From Firm-13 sp964579245 (GTDB lineage Bacteria > Bacillota > Clostridia > Saccharofermentanales > Saccharofermentanaceae): a stretch of DNA of 53,681 bases. Shown here piece after piece: positions 9,089-18,431 of the stretch (the first letter of the stretch is position 1; each line of letters starts with the position of its first letter). The notes beneath the pieces were generated by a model that saw only the letters and a list, made by a program, of their open reading frames with translations, did no database searches and was not told where the DNA came from. The DNA is taken from assembly GCA_964579245.1 (NCBI GenBank), contig CAZOFY010000012.1, forward strand, positions 1-53,681, given 5' to 3'. The translations under genes and the position numbers were made by a program.

Positions 9089-11589
9089 ACGGATCTCTCA
9101 GCGCCAAAAATTCGCAAAAAAACGTCCAGCGAAGTCCTGCGAACGGACGTATATCGATTCTTGATTGCGCGATCCAGAATAGCTTTTGAGGAAATCAGGA
9201 ACAAACGCTTCTTTGCTCGGGTAACCGCCGTGTATAGAAGATTTCTGTTGTTCAGAAGAGAATAGCCGGGAGGAATAACTAAAACGACGACCGGATACTC
9301 ACTACCCTGACTCTTGTGCACAGTAACGGCATAGGCGGGGTCGAGGTCCTCCATGGCTTCCCGGTCATATAAGAAAACGCGGCTGTCCTCCATCATAATC
9401 GTCAAAGTATCATCTCTTGTATCAAGCTCAATGACGGTTCCCTGCTCTCCGTTGAAAACACCCTTGCCTGTCGTTCCGTCAGATTGAACGCAGGGCAGGT
9501 CATAATTATTTCTTGTCTGCATCACTTTATCCTGCAATCGAAATGAAAACCCTCTCGAAACAATCGAGTCTCCCTTTGACAATCCCACCGCATCCTGTAG
9601 TTTCTGATTCAGTTCAGCAACGCCGGCCGGCCCTTTCCTGGAAGGGGACAAAACGATAGCATCGTGCATCACATCAATGTGATACACCTCAGGCAGGACC
9701 TTCGAATACAATCTCACGGCAGCATCAGCAATTTCGTCAGCATTTTCACGATTCACAAGCATACAGTCGCTCTCTAAACTCTGATCATAAAGAATACTGT
9801 CACCGTTTAGTATCCTATATGCATTTCGAACAATTCCACTGAACGCTGCCTGCCGGTATATTCGTGTCAGAAAAGCTACCGGAACCGTTCCGGAAGAAAT
9901 AATATCCGCGAGAACATTGCCGGAACCGACTGAAGGCAATTGATTCTCATCTCCGACAAATATGATTTGTGCATCCGGACGCAGTGCTTTGAGAAGGCTG
10001 TCAAACAGCTGAATATCCAGCATGCTGGTCTCATCGACGATGATCGTGTCAGCATCGATCGGATTTTCTTCCCCTCTCTTAAAAAGAACAAGCCCTTCCA
10101 TCCGGTCCGTCGAATCAAATTCAAGAAGCCGATGAATCGTACCTGCCGGTTGCCCGGAAGCCTCAGACATCCTCTTTGCTGCCCGTCCGGTCGGCGCACA
10201 AAGTACAGTCTTTCGATCCAGCGAACCAAAAAGTTCAATTAAAACACGAATAATCGTCGTTTTCCCGGTCCCGGGACCGCCTGTTATAACTGAGACATAT
10301 GAATCCACCGCAAGCAAGACCGCATTCTTTTGTTCTTCAGACAGCTCGATATCGGATTGATTCGCGGCCTCCTCAACCAGCCTTCTAACACGCTCGGCAT
10401 CCGGAAAAACATTGCCCTTGCATGAACGGCCGGCCATTCTCTTAGCTGAAGAAATCTCAGCCTTAAGTGTTATAGGGAGAGCAACTCTGGATTCTGCATT
10501 CATCTCGTAGGATTCGACAAATCGAAAAACCTGATTTGCATCGACAGAATATAGAACGATACGTTTCTGAGAAAGAAGCCTCTCAATTCCTCGAAAAAAA
10601 GGCTCTTTCCCACCTCCCTGTTTTTCAATCCGGCCTGACGGATCCGACAGAATATCCATGGTATCATCAGAATCTGCATAGGATTCCGACGAGGAAAACA
10701 GCAGTTTGTTGACAATCTCATGGAGTGATGCAGCCGTCACATATGTATGTCCTTCGTTCTCAGATCTTCGCAGGCAGTGTAACGTCGCACTGGCGTATCG
10801 AAAATCTGAATCTGACCGTATGCCTATACTTGCAGCGATCTGGTCTGCGGTATGAAAACCAATCCCGGATATTTCCTCCGCGAGAAGATATGGATTTGTC
10901 CGGATCCGATTCAGTGCATCTGCGCCGAGTCGTTTATAGATTTCATGAATTTTCCGATTACTAATGCGAAGTGGAATCAAAAAGAGTGACAGTTCGCGGA
11001 AATCTTCCTTTTCCTTCATACGAGCAGAAATTTCCTTTGCCTTTGGCAGAGAAATGCCTCGGATTCCCGACACTTTCTCCGGTTCATCGCGAAGGACCCG
11101 GAGCGCATCTTCACCGAACTGAGCCACAATCAAAGCTGCAGTCTTCGGTCCGATTCCCGCGATAATTCCGGAAGACAGGTATGCACTGATCTCATCCGTC
11201 GTATGAAGGGTCACCGGAAGCACGGCGACAACGGAAAGCTGTCGCCCGAAGGAAGCATGAACAGTCCAGTTTCCCTTTAGTATGACATGCTCGCCCTCTT
11301 CGAGGTACGGAAAATAACCGACAGCAGTAAATACTTGTCTTCTGCTGCTGTCGGTACGAAGTAAAGATTTGTCCGAGAAAGAATCGAGGCTGACTTGCTT
11401 ATCTGTCTCATCGACAGTGGAAAACTGAGCAACCGTGTATCCATTTTCTTCATTGCAAAACACAACGGATTCGCAAATAGAATCAATGGAAACAGCTGTC
11501 AACACATCACGGTCCAAGACGGATTCCTCACGACTATGATCCTGGCCGCTTGATCGATCTTGAAATCGAGATTCTCTTCGGATCGTCAA
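9085..11589 (-). CDS. recD2: RecD2-type ATP-dependent DNA helicase
   Basis: 834 aa. Superfamily 1B 5'-3' helicase. An N-terminal OB-like region ('ENGYTVAQF') is followed by helix-hairpin-helix segments ('GIGPKTAALIVAQFG' and 'ISGIGFHTADQIA'), Walker A 'ITGGPGTGKTTII', motif II 'TIIVDETSMLD', motif III 'IFVGDENQLPSVG', and C-terminal 'AVTVHKSQGSEYPVVVLVI' and 'LLYTAVTRAKKRLFLI'. The best start is a TTG at 11587-11589 with GAGGT five nt upstream. It lies 27 nt after metK and may be read from the metK promoter. Confidence 0.94.
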   Translation of the reverse strand: MTIRRESRFQDRSSGQDHSREESVLDRDVLTAVSIDSICESVVFCNEENGYTVAQFSTVDETDKQVSLDSFSDKSLLRTDSSRRQVFTAVGYFPYLEEGEHVILKGNWTVHASFGRQLSVVAVLPVTLHTTDEISAYLSSGIIAGIGPKTAALIVAQFGEDALRVLRDEPEKVSGIRGISLPKAKEISARMKEKEDFRELSLFLIPLRISNRKIHEIYKRLGADALNRIRTNPYLLAEEISGIGFHTADQIAASIGIRSDSDFRYASATLHCLRRSENEGHTYVTAASLHEIVNKLLFSSSESYADSDDTMDILSDPSGRIEKQGGGKEPFFRGIERLLSQKRIVLYSVDANQVFRFVESYEMNAESRVALPITLKAEISSAKRMAGRSCKGNVFPDAERVRRLVEEAANQSDIELSEEQKNAVLLAVDSYVSVITGGPGTGKTTIIRVLIELFGSLDRKTVLCAPTGRAAKRMSEASGQPAGTIHRLLEFDSTDRMEGLVLFKRGEENPIDADTIIVDETSMLDIQLFDSLLKALRPDAQIIFVGDENQLPSVGSGNVLADIISSGTVPVAFLTRIYRQAAFSGIVRNAYRILNGDSILYDQSLESDCMLVNRENADEIADAAVRLYSKVLPEVYHIDVMHDAIVLSPSRKGPAGVAELNQKLQDAVGLSKGDSIVSRGFSFRLQDKVMQTRNNYDLPCVQSDGTTGKGVFNGEQGTVIELDTRDDTLTIMMEDSRVFLYDREAMEDLDPAYAVTVHKSQGSEYPVVVLVIPPGYSLLNNRNLLYTAVTRAKKRLFLISSKAILDRAIKNRYTSVRRTSLDVFLRIFGAERSV

Positions 11590-11616
11590 GGTATACCTCG
11601 CTGATACTGATTATAC

Positions 11617-12816
11617 TTACAAACCGGCATCTCTCTTTAAAACTTCAGCTTTATCTGTCTTTTCCCACGGGAAGCTCTCGTCCACACGTCCGAAATGTCC
11701 ATAGGCAGCGGTTGCCCTGTAGATTGGTCTTCGAAGATTCAAATCACGAATGATGGCCGCAGGACGCAAATCGAAATGCGTTTTAACAAGTTCTGTAATC
11801 TTTTCATCTGAGATACGGCCGGTTTCAAACGTATCGACCATGACCGAAACCGGATGTGCCACACCGATCGCATAGGCAAACTGTATCTCACATGCATCCG
11901 CAATGCCGGCCGCTACAATATTCTTGGCGATATACCGGGCCGCATAGGCCGCAGAGCGGTCGACCTTCGTCGGATCCTTGCCGGAAAACGCTCCTCCGCC
12001 ATGTCTGGCGTGCCCACCGTATGTATCAACGATAATCTTGCGTCCCGTCAGTCCGCTGTCTCCCTGCGGTCCGCCTACGACGAAGCGACCAGTCGGATTG
12101 ATAAAAATCTTCGTTTCCTTATCCACTAATTGTGAAGGAAGTATTGGATTAATAACATGTTGTATAACGGCCTCGGAAAGTTCTTCCTGAGATACTTCCG
12201 GACTATGCTGAGTGGAAATTACAACGGCAGAAATTCGTTTCGGTGAATTATCCTCATATTCAACAGTTACCTGGCTCTTGCCGTCAGGGCGCAAAAAGTG
12301 AACCTCTCCGCTCTTGCGCACTTCAGACAATCGTCTGGTCAGCTTATGAGCCAGGGAAATCGGCAGCGGCATCAGTTCTTCGGTCTCATTGTTGGCATAA
12401 CCAAACATCATTCCCTGGTCACCCGCACCCGTATCCAATTGATCTTGATCTTCTCCGCTTCGTGCTTCGAGTGACTTATTCACACCCTGGGCAATATCCG
12501 GAGATTGTTCATCCAGAGTTGCCAGCACAGCGCATGTCTTGTAGTCAAATCCGGAATCTGTCCCATCATAGCCGATGCCCTTGACCGTATTGCGAACGAT
12601 CGTAGGAATGTCAACATAAGCATTTGTCGTCACTTCACCCATGACCAGAACCATACCTGTTGTGCAAGCCGTTTCGCACGCAACCCGCGCCATTGGATCC
12701 TGCTCAAGAATGGCATCAAGAACAGCATCAGAAATCTGATCACAAACCTTATCCGGATGTCCCTCGGTAACGGATTCCGATGTGAACAGCCATTTCCCTC
12801 TTTTTCCTAAGCTCAT
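11617..12816 (-). CDS. metK: S-adenosylmethionine synthetase
   Basis: 399 aa after choosing ATG 12816, which has GGAGG 8 nt upstream; the frame is open nine codons further to a TTG without a good SD. It makes SAM from methionine and ATP. Diagnostic motifs are 'FTSESVTEGHPDKVCDQISD' at the N-terminus, 'GAGDQGMMFGYA' and the phosphate-binding 'GGGAFSGKDPTKVDRSAAY'. A SAM-I riboswitch with terminator precedes it, so expression should fall when SAM is plentiful. recD2 and comF follow at 27 nt and a 4-nt overlap. Confidence 0.97.
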   Translation of the reverse strand: MSLGKRGKWLFTSESVTEGHPDKVCDQISDAVLDAILEQDPMARVACETACTTGMVLVMGEVTTNAYVDIPTIVRNTVKGIGYDGTDSGFDYKTCAVLATLDEQSPDIAQGVNKSLEARSGEDQDQLDTGAGDQGMMFGYANNETEELMPLPISLAHKLTRRLSEVRKSGEVHFLRPDGKSQVTVEYEDNSPKRISAVVISTQHSPEVSQEELSEAVIQHVINPILPSQLVDKETKIFINPTGRFVVGGPQGDSGLTGRKIIVDTYGGHARHGGGAFSGKDPTKVDRSAAYAARYIAKNIVAAGIADACEIQFAYAIGVAHPVSVMVDTFETGRISDEKITELVKTHFDLRPAAIIRDLNLRRPIYRATAAYGHFGRVDESFPWEKTDKAEVLKRDAGL

Positions 12817-12857
12817 ATACGAGTCCTCCATATTTTTTTGCAATACATCAACGCATC

Positions 12858-13002
12858 AAAAAAGCCTCTCCCGAAAGGAAAGGCTGCATAGTAAAAAACT
12901 TCGCCTCATCTTTCAGGTTAATCACCTGCTGGAATTAGCACCGCCGCACGACCGCGGTTGCCGGACTTCAAAGGGCCAGATCCCTCCGTCACTCTTGATA
13001 AG
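12858..13002 (-). promoter_or_regulatory. SAM-I (S-box) riboswitch with intrinsic terminator, upstream of metK
   Basis: On the minus strand the aptamer runs from CTTATC (12997-13002) to GATGAG (12905-12910), which pair as P1. The S-box core is clear: 'AAGAGTGACGGAGGGATCTG' and 'GGCCCTTTGAAGTCCGGCAA', then the P3 hairpin 'ACCGCGGTCGTGCGGCGGT' and 'GGTGCTAATTCCAGCAG'. The terminator AGCCTTTCC/GGAGAGGCT with six T lies at 12858-12885, 42 nt before the metK start. Transcriptional OFF control by SAM is the known behaviour of this class. Confidence 0.96.
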
Positions 13003-13026
13003 AATCAAACTATTCAATTGCGAATT

Positions 13027-13056
13027 ATCATATCACGCAAATGTAAAGGTTGGCAA
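13027..13056 (-). promoter_or_regulatory. promoter of metK / SAM-I leader
   Basis: Minus strand: -35 TTGCCA (13051-13056), 18-nt spacer, -10 TATGAT (13027-13032). Transcription would start about 20 nt before the S-box aptamer. Confidence 0.7.
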
Positions 13057-13200
13057 GTAGGATCTCCTAGCTTTTCAAAAAACACAAACGAGTTGTTCTT
13101 GCCCCTTTTTGTACCTTTTGTCTCCTATTGTCGAAAAGACATGCATTTCTATTCGTCTCTCTTTTCTAAGATAGCCTTATCACGAAAGGAGGAATTCTTC

Positions 13201-14196
13201 ATGAGCGAGCATGTAGCCATCATAGATCCGGATCCGTTATTATCAAAATCGATCCAAGACAGACTCAGCAAATCGTTCCCTGATCTGCATTTCTTTCTAT
13301 ATTCTCCTGGAGAGTGTTTGACGAAGGACACCGGCTCTCTCGCGGCAGATATAGTATTTTATGACCGGAACGCATTGAGTGAGGAAAGTTTAAAATTACT
13401 TATTCGAGATCATTCGACAGAGATAATCCCTTTAAACGCCGAGGGTTTCCCCCCGAGGAAGAAAGATGCAGTCGAACTCTCGGCATATCTTTCCCGGTCT
13501 TCCTTTCATAATATAAATCCAGGAAGAGATTCGTATAGGCCACCTTTACCGACACCGTCTTCTGATAATGATACTCCTATCGTCAGTACAGCCGGCTCTG
13601 GCAAGTGCTCTCGTATGCTGATATCCTTCACGGATCCAATACGGAGAGAGGCTTACATATCAGGATGTGTTCGTAACATGACACAGAACGGTCATCGCAT
13701 TATCCGCGTGGATCTTATGCCCGGTATATCCATGAGAAATCCATTCCGGAAGCGTTCAGAGTTTCGCGAGCGCGGCGCATTTTCCTTCACGGGAATCTCT
13801 GAAGTCCTCTTAAAGCTTGAGAGTGCCGTTCTTTCGCCGGACGAATTACTCCAATACGTTCAACTTGGTATTGACGGAGTTTATTGCTTCGGTCTTCCGG
13901 ATCGTTCTGACGACATTTTGGATTGCCGCCCGGAGACACTGCTTCGCCTGATAAAGCTTTTACGAAAGCTCTCAGAACAGATAGATCATAACTTTTCTGT
14001 TTTAACGGTCATCGAAGGATTGCCATTTCATACATTGAAGACCCTGTGTCCGCATTCTGAAGAACTTCACGTGTTGATGCCGGATGAAGCTGTCTCTGAC
14101 AGAAATTTGGCCGAATGGGAGATACATAGGCTTTTCTCTTCACTCCCTCCGTCCATGCTGAAATTTGTTTCAGAACCGCAAAGGACAAAGTTATGA
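13201..14196 (+). CDS. TadZ/CpaE-like pilus assembly protein with degenerate P-loop
   Basis: 331 aa. ATG 13201 follows AAAGGAGG; the frame is open upstream, but that part lies antisense to the S-box leader. An N-terminal response-regulator-like fold ('VAIIDPDPLLSKSIQDRL') is followed by a MinD/ParA-type domain. The expected GGVGKTT Walker A is not present: 'ISFTDPIRREAYISGCV' occupies its place, while the following 'GHRIIRVDLMPG' strand matches CpaE. TadZ proteins localise the Tad secretion machine to the membrane; loss of the P-loop suggests a scaffold rather than an ATPase. Its stop overlaps the tadA start (ATGA). Confidence 0.68.
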   Translation: MSEHVAIIDPDPLLSKSIQDRLSKSFPDLHFFLYSPGECLTKDTGSLAADIVFYDRNALSEESLKLLIRDHSTEIIPLNAEGFPPRKKDAVELSAYLSRSSFHNINPGRDSYRPPLPTPSSDNDTPIVSTAGSGKCSRMLISFTDPIRREAYISGCVRNMTQNGHRIIRVDLMPGISMRNPFRKRSEFRERGAFSFTGISEVLLKLESAVLSPDELLQYVQLGIDGVYCFGLPDRSDDILDCRPETLLRLIKLLRKLSEQIDHNFSVLTVIEGLPFHTLKTLCPHSEELHVLMPDEAVSDRNLAEWEIHRLFSSLPPSMLKFVSEPQRTKL

Positions 14197-15437
14197 ATAT
14201 TTTCCCTACCAGTAAAAAGAAGGCGTTTCCAGCCGAACAAAACGGATCCCATCAAGAGTTGCCGGAGGATTCAGATCTGTGTATCCAGGATGACTCTCTG
14301 ACAAAAGTCTTGTCAGAGAGTATCTTAAGCAAGCTCCAGGCACAGCAGGAAATTGATGATGATACCTTTCGGCGAATCATCGCGGAAATTATCAGCAAGG
14401 AAACCGGAAGCATAAAGATGCCGCTTCACGATAAGAAAGGCCTTGCGATCCGCATTTTTAACTCTATGCGGCGACTTGATATCTTGCAGCCACTGATGGA
14501 CGATCCGGAAATAACAGAAATTATGGTAAATGGACCTTTTCACATTTTTTTCGAGAAGAATGGACGGCTCTTTCCCTCACCGCTCATTTTTAAAGACGCA
14601 AAAGCGCTCGAAGATATGATGACCAACTTTTTCTCGCGGGCTAATCGACCGCTGAACGAGTCCTCACCATTAGCTGATTTGCGATTGCCGGATGGATCCA
14701 GAGCGAATGCCGTTCTCTCCCCGATTGCTCCGGACGGCCCAATCCTGACTATACGAAAGTTCACGGGCGTTCGGCCGGATATTGAAGCTATGATCAGACA
14801 AGGTTTTCTGACCCGGGAAGCGGCTGATTTTTTATGTGAAGCTGTGAAAACACAGAAAACCATTTTTCTGTGTGGCGGCACAGGATCCGGCAAGACGACG
14901 TTTCTCAACACGTTGTCTTCCTTTATCCCCTCTGACGAACGTGTAGTAACAATTGAGGATTCAGCAGAGCTCTCCCTTCAGGGTCTGAAAAACCTTGTCC
15001 GTCTGGAGGCCAGACTGCCCGGTCCCGATGGACAAGGGGAAATCACGATTGGGCAGCTGATTCGAACAGCGCTACGAATGCGTCCGAATCGAATCATCGT
15101 CGGTGAGGTGCGGGGAAGTGAAGCAGCTGAAATGATGCATGCTCTTCATACTGGTCATCCCGGGTCCCTTTGTACCGGACATGCTAATTCCTGCCTGGAA
15201 ATGCTTTCCCGTTTAGCTACGATGGTGCTCGCAGGTTCCTCATTACCCTATGAAGCTGTTATCCGTCAGATTGTCATGGGGGTGGATATTCTTGTCCATA
15301 TTTCCCGGTCATCGGACGGTTCGCGTTATCTGGATGAAATCGTTGCCACCGGACCGATCAAGAACGGTGAGTTTACCGTTCGTTCCATTTTTTGTCGAAA
15401 AGGAGGAAAAGATCTTGTTCAAATCACTGAGTATTGA
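14193..15437 (+). CDS. tadA: TadA/CpaF family pilus assembly ATPase
   Basis: 414 aa, secretion-superfamily hexameric ATPase powering Tad pilus extrusion. An N-terminal domain ('LQPLMDDPEITEIMVNGP', about 98-115) precedes the RecA-like core. Walker A 'CGGTGSGKTTFLN' spans about 227-239, the Asp-box region is 'RVVTIEDSAEL', Walker B is 'RIIVGEVRGSEA', and the His-box region is 'HTGHPGSLCTGHANS'. The ATGA overlap with tadZ and the 23-nt overlap with tadBC show tight coupling. Confidence 0.93.
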   Translation: MNIFPTSKKKAFPAEQNGSHQELPEDSDLCIQDDSLTKVLSESILSKLQAQQEIDDDTFRRIIAEIISKETGSIKMPLHDKKGLAIRIFNSMRRLDILQPLMDDPEITEIMVNGPFHIFFEKNGRLFPSPLIFKDAKALEDMMTNFFSRANRPLNESSPLADLRLPDGSRANAVLSPIAPDGPILTIRKFTGVRPDIEAMIRQGFLTREAADFLCEAVKTQKTIFLCGGTGSGKTTFLNTLSSFIPSDERVVTIEDSAELSLQGLKNLVRLEARLPGPDGQGEITIGQLIRTALRMRPNRIIVGEVRGSEAAEMMHALHTGHPGSLCTGHANSCLEMLSRLATMVLAGSSLPYEAVIRQIVMGVDILVHISRSSDGSRYLDEIVATGPIKNGEFTVRSIFCRKGGKDLVQITEY

Positions 15438-17007
15438 TCAAACGTTCCGGGCGAAAGAGAAAAGATTTGCTGCAAAAGGGATTGATCAGGCGAGCATTTC
15501 AAGGAGGCTTCGTTTCTCCTTCATTCTTCGCAGAATCTGGATTTATCCGATTTGCGCGGTGACCCTGTTTTTCTTATCAGAAGCTTTTGTACCGATTTTT
15601 GGTCTTCGTGTCCTTCTTTCCGTAACTCTTTCATTCTTCCCCTTCCTTGCCATCGCCAATCTCCTTTATGAGAAAAGAAAGACTTTGTTGCGTTCACAGG
15701 CGAAAGTCCTGTTCCAATCCCTTTGTACTTCAGTATCAGGCGGATATTCTCTTGAGAGTGCATTTTTGCTGGCTCGCGGAACTATGGAAAAGGCTTTCGG
15801 AAAGAGAAGCCTGATGGCAAACGGTTTGCACCGACTTGAAAAAGCACTCTCAGCCCACATGCCTTTATCAGATGCTCTCGAGGATTTTTGCAGGAAGTTG
15901 GACTTCATTGAAATTCTTCCGATCTTTCACGCCCTTGCAATCAGCCGTATTGTCGGAAGCGGAGTCATTTCAATTCTTCGCAACAGTTGTCAGATGTTAT
16001 CGGAGTTAATAGCTGTGAACAGCGAGGTCGAAGCAAATAATGCCGGGAGGAACGCCGAAGCCTTTGTTCTTTGTATCATGCCATTTGGTATTACTTATGC
16101 ATTGTCAGGCTTTTCGGACGGATATATGAACAGCGCTCACAGCAGCTCCACCGGCATCGGTCTGATGCTCATAGCGTTTGCAACGGCTGTCCTTTCTTGC
16201 GGACTTCTTTTGTCCTTGGTTGGAGGAAAGAGGAAAATTCGAATCTGGCATAACAGTAGTGACAACGTATTCTCGTTTCCGGACAAGGTGACCCGCAAGA
16301 TCCGGACCATCCTATCCAGAATGATTCCTGAAGGTACATTGACCCGACAATTTGAACTCTATTCAGAACTGTCAAGCAACCCCGAACAGCTGTTTCTGTC
16401 ACAGATTAATCGAACCCTTCAGATGGTCTTTCTAACTTCTCTCCTGTTTTCCCTGTTATTCATCCTGTCCGGCAGCTCAATATTGTTCCTTGTTCCTGCA
16501 GAACTTGGAATCATTATCCTGACACAATTTGATCTTAGAGGTCGGGCAGTGGAAAGACGGGAGAAACTTATGGAAGAAATTCCTTTATTCCTGTCCATGC
16601 TTGTCACTTTACTCAATTCCGGTGTTCTGCTTCCAAAAGCAATCGATATATGTTCAAAGGCATTTACGGAAAAAACACATCTTGGAAACGAGATACGTAT
16701 CATGAAGGCTCAAATGCTGTCTGGCTTGTCGGCGGGCAGGACACTGGAGAGCTTTTCTGAGCGCACCCCGCTTCCGGAAGCCCAGGCTGCTTTGTTATTA
16801 GCAGCTCGGTATGAGATTACTGGCGGTTCCGAGATACTGCAACTGTTGTCCTTGCAGTCGAGTGCCTGTTGGTCTCTGTGCCGGAACGCATCTCGAAAAA
16901 GACGGGAACGCGAAGCTCTTGGCATGGTTTTTCCGATGATGCTGGATCTTGTATCGGTTCTACTGGTGGCGATCACACCCGCTCTATTATCCCTAAAAAC
17001 ATTTTGA
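15415..17007 (+). CDS. fused TadB-TadC type II secretion F-domain protein
   Basis: 530 aa from a TTG start at 15415, chosen because AGGAGG lies 8 nt upstream. The open frame extends further 5', but inside tadA. Two T2SS-F-like halves are seen: residues about 75-280 (conserved 'GGYSLESAF', then membrane segments 'AEAFVLCIMPFGITYALSGF' and 'GLMLIAFATAVLSCGLLLS') and about 380-530 ('PLFLSMLVTLLNSGVLLPKA', 'LSAGRTLESFSERTPL', terminal membrane helix 'MLDLVSVLLVAITPALLSL'). In most Tad loci TadB and TadC are two ~300-aa inner-membrane proteins; here one chain carries both. Confidence 0.82.
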   Translation: MFKSLSIDQTFRAKEKRFAAKGIDQASISRRLRFSFILRRIWIYPICAVTLFFLSEAFVPIFGLRVLLSVTLSFFPFLAIANLLYEKRKTLLRSQAKVLFQSLCTSVSGGYSLESAFLLARGTMEKAFGKRSLMANGLHRLEKALSAHMPLSDALEDFCRKLDFIEILPIFHALAISRIVGSGVISILRNSCQMLSELIAVNSEVEANNAGRNAEAFVLCIMPFGITYALSGFSDGYMNSAHSSSTGIGLMLIAFATAVLSCGLLLSLVGGKRKIRIWHNSSDNVFSFPDKVTRKIRTILSRMIPEGTLTRQFELYSELSSNPEQLFLSQINRTLQMVFLTSLLFSLLFILSGSSILFLVPAELGIIILTQFDLRGRAVERREKLMEEIPLFLSMLVTLLNSGVLLPKAIDICSKAFTEKTHLGNEIRIMKAQMLSGLSAGRTLESFSERTPLPEAQAALLLAARYEITGGSEILQLLSLQSSACWSLCRNASRKRREREALGMVFPMMLDLVSVLLVAITPALLSLKTF

Positions 17008-17019
17008 AAGGAGATTGAA

Positions 17020-17217
17020 ATGAAAAAGATAGTAGCAAATCGAAGTGACACGTCCTTCACAAGCAAATTAGGTATGGGGACCGTCGAAATTGTCATTATC
17101 ATTGCTGTTCTCGTTGCTCTTGCACTGATTTTCAGAACAGCCCTCATGGATTACGCAGATGGAATCATGGACTTTGTCTTTAACGACTCAAAAGTTATCA
17201 GTGATATCAAAGGCTAG
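17020..17217 (+). CDS. Flp1-type type IVb pilin
   Basis: 65 aa. A short polar leader is followed by KLG|MGTVEIVIIIAVLV: predicted prepilin cleavage after Gly18 puts Glu at +5, at the head of a ~20-residue hydrophobic helix, the class IVb pilin pattern. AAGGAG precedes the ATG, 12 nt after tadBC. It would be the major pilus subunit of this locus. No prepilin peptidase (TadV) is in the window, so processing must rely on one encoded elsewhere. Confidence 0.85.
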   Translation: MKKIVANRSDTSFTSKLGMGTVEIVIIIAVLVALALIFRTALMDYADGIMDFVFNDSKVISDIKG

Positions 17218-17235
17218 ATTTCAAGGAGAATTCGC

Positions 17236-18417
17236 ATGCATGTAGAACGAGGTCCACAGGGCAAGATACTGGTTTCTGAAGTACTGGCAGGTGTCGAAAT
17301 CGTCCCTCATATCTACGAGGGGCTTCGGAGCATACCCTTGCCCAATGTTCTTCCTGTCTACTTACGCGAAGTTTTCGGAGAGAAGCAGCTCTGTATAGAC
17401 TGTACAGATCTTACTCCTCTTATCGACCTCCCCCGGTCAGACAAGACTAACTTAACAGCCAGGAATAACTTCCTCGCCTTCTTGATCAGCCTGTTTCGTG
17501 CTGAGGATCGCTTTATTTCTAGGGACTACTTCCTGTTCGACCCGAAATATATCTTTTATAACAATCATGAGGAGGCTTTTTTTTGGTGCTGCTTTCCGGT
17601 GTCGCCGACCGCCGGAAATCTGTACTCTGGCACGCAATTGTTTTCTGACAGGCTCAATTTGCTCCTGTCCTGTGATTATATTGCTTCTCTTTTTGAAGAG
17701 TCACAGCGAAAGAAGATCTGGACAGGCATCACATCAGATAACGAGGATCTTTTATTCTCATTAACCTGTCCGTTACCTGAAAACATAGTCCAACCTAATA
17801 AGGCTAACTTGTCATCCGGCAGAATGAGAAAGTTGCTTCTCGTACAATTAACAGTCATGTGTATCGCACTGTCGGCACTCCTGTTTTCAGGGCTTTTCTC
17901 GTCTCTCTCATTCGATTTATGGGTGCCGGCCTATATTCTGATTTTCGGATTATCCTTGTTATCCATTCTCCTATTCTCCGGTAGGGATCAACTTAACTTG
18001 CCCCGCCGGGATTGTCCTACCGAGGATGATGGGGGTACCAGAATGACAGAAATCATCGGTACGGACAACCAAAGAAAGGATCCCTTTTTCTCCTACCCGA
18101 AAGCGTTTTTGAGAAGATTAGCTGACGTGAAAAATAGTTCTGATAAAGAGGCGCCGCGGTATCCTATACTTGTCAACGATTTTCTAATCGGTAAAGACTC
18201 CATCCTCTGCGATTTAATCATAGACGAAAAGAGTATTTCAGATCGGCATGCCCGCATTCTGAACAGAGAAGGCAGCTTTTTTTTCATGGATACCGGTTCT
18301 TCCTCTGGATCTAAGATCGGCGACCGAATCTTGTACTCTCACGAGGAATATCCTCTCACGAACGAAGATATTCTGTCCTTGGGCAACGTTCATTTTCAAT
18401 TCCATCAATATACTTAG
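17236..18417 (+). CDS. DUF6382-like membrane protein with C-terminal FHA domain
   Basis: 393 aa. Residues 1-~165 are a cytoplasmic domain ('LPVYLREVFGEKQLCIDCTD...') resembling DUF6382 proteins of clostridial Tad loci. Two membrane helices follow near residues 200-250, then a linker and an FHA domain from about 310, with 'FLIGKD', 'SISDRHARI' and 'DTGSSSGSKIGD' (Arg/Ser/His phosphothreonine-binding pattern). FHA domains recognise pThr, so the locus may be controlled by a Ser/Thr kinase. AAGGAG lies 7 nt before ATG 17236. It sits in the Tad operon between pilin and the region-4-like gene. Confidence 0.78.
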   Translation: MHVERGPQGKILVSEVLAGVEIVPHIYEGLRSIPLPNVLPVYLREVFGEKQLCIDCTDLTPLIDLPRSDKTNLTARNNFLAFLISLFRAEDRFISRDYFLFDPKYIFYNNHEEAFFWCCFPVSPTAGNLYSGTQLFSDRLNLLLSCDYIASLFEESQRKKIWTGITSDNEDLLFSLTCPLPENIVQPNKANLSSGRMRKLLLVQLTVMCIALSALLFSGLFSSLSFDLWVPAYILIFGLSLLSILLFSGRDQLNLPRRDCPTEDDGGTRMTEIIGTDNQRKDPFFSYPKAFLRRLADVKNSSDKEAPRYPILVNDFLIGKDSILCDLIIDEKSISDRHARILNREGSFFFMDTGSSSGSKIGDRILYSHEEYPLTNEDILSLGNVHFQFHQYT

Positions 18418-18431
18418 AAAAGGAGTTTCAC

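Noticed and set aside
12958..13200. Upstream extension of the TadZ-like ORF
   Set aside because: This part is antisense to the SAM-I riboswitch and its promoter, and a strong SD precedes the ATG at 13201.
15250..15414. Longest-frame N-terminus of the TadB-TadC fusion
   Set aside because: It lies inside tadA in another frame; the TTG at 15415 has an ideal AGGAGG and gives a normal N-terminus.
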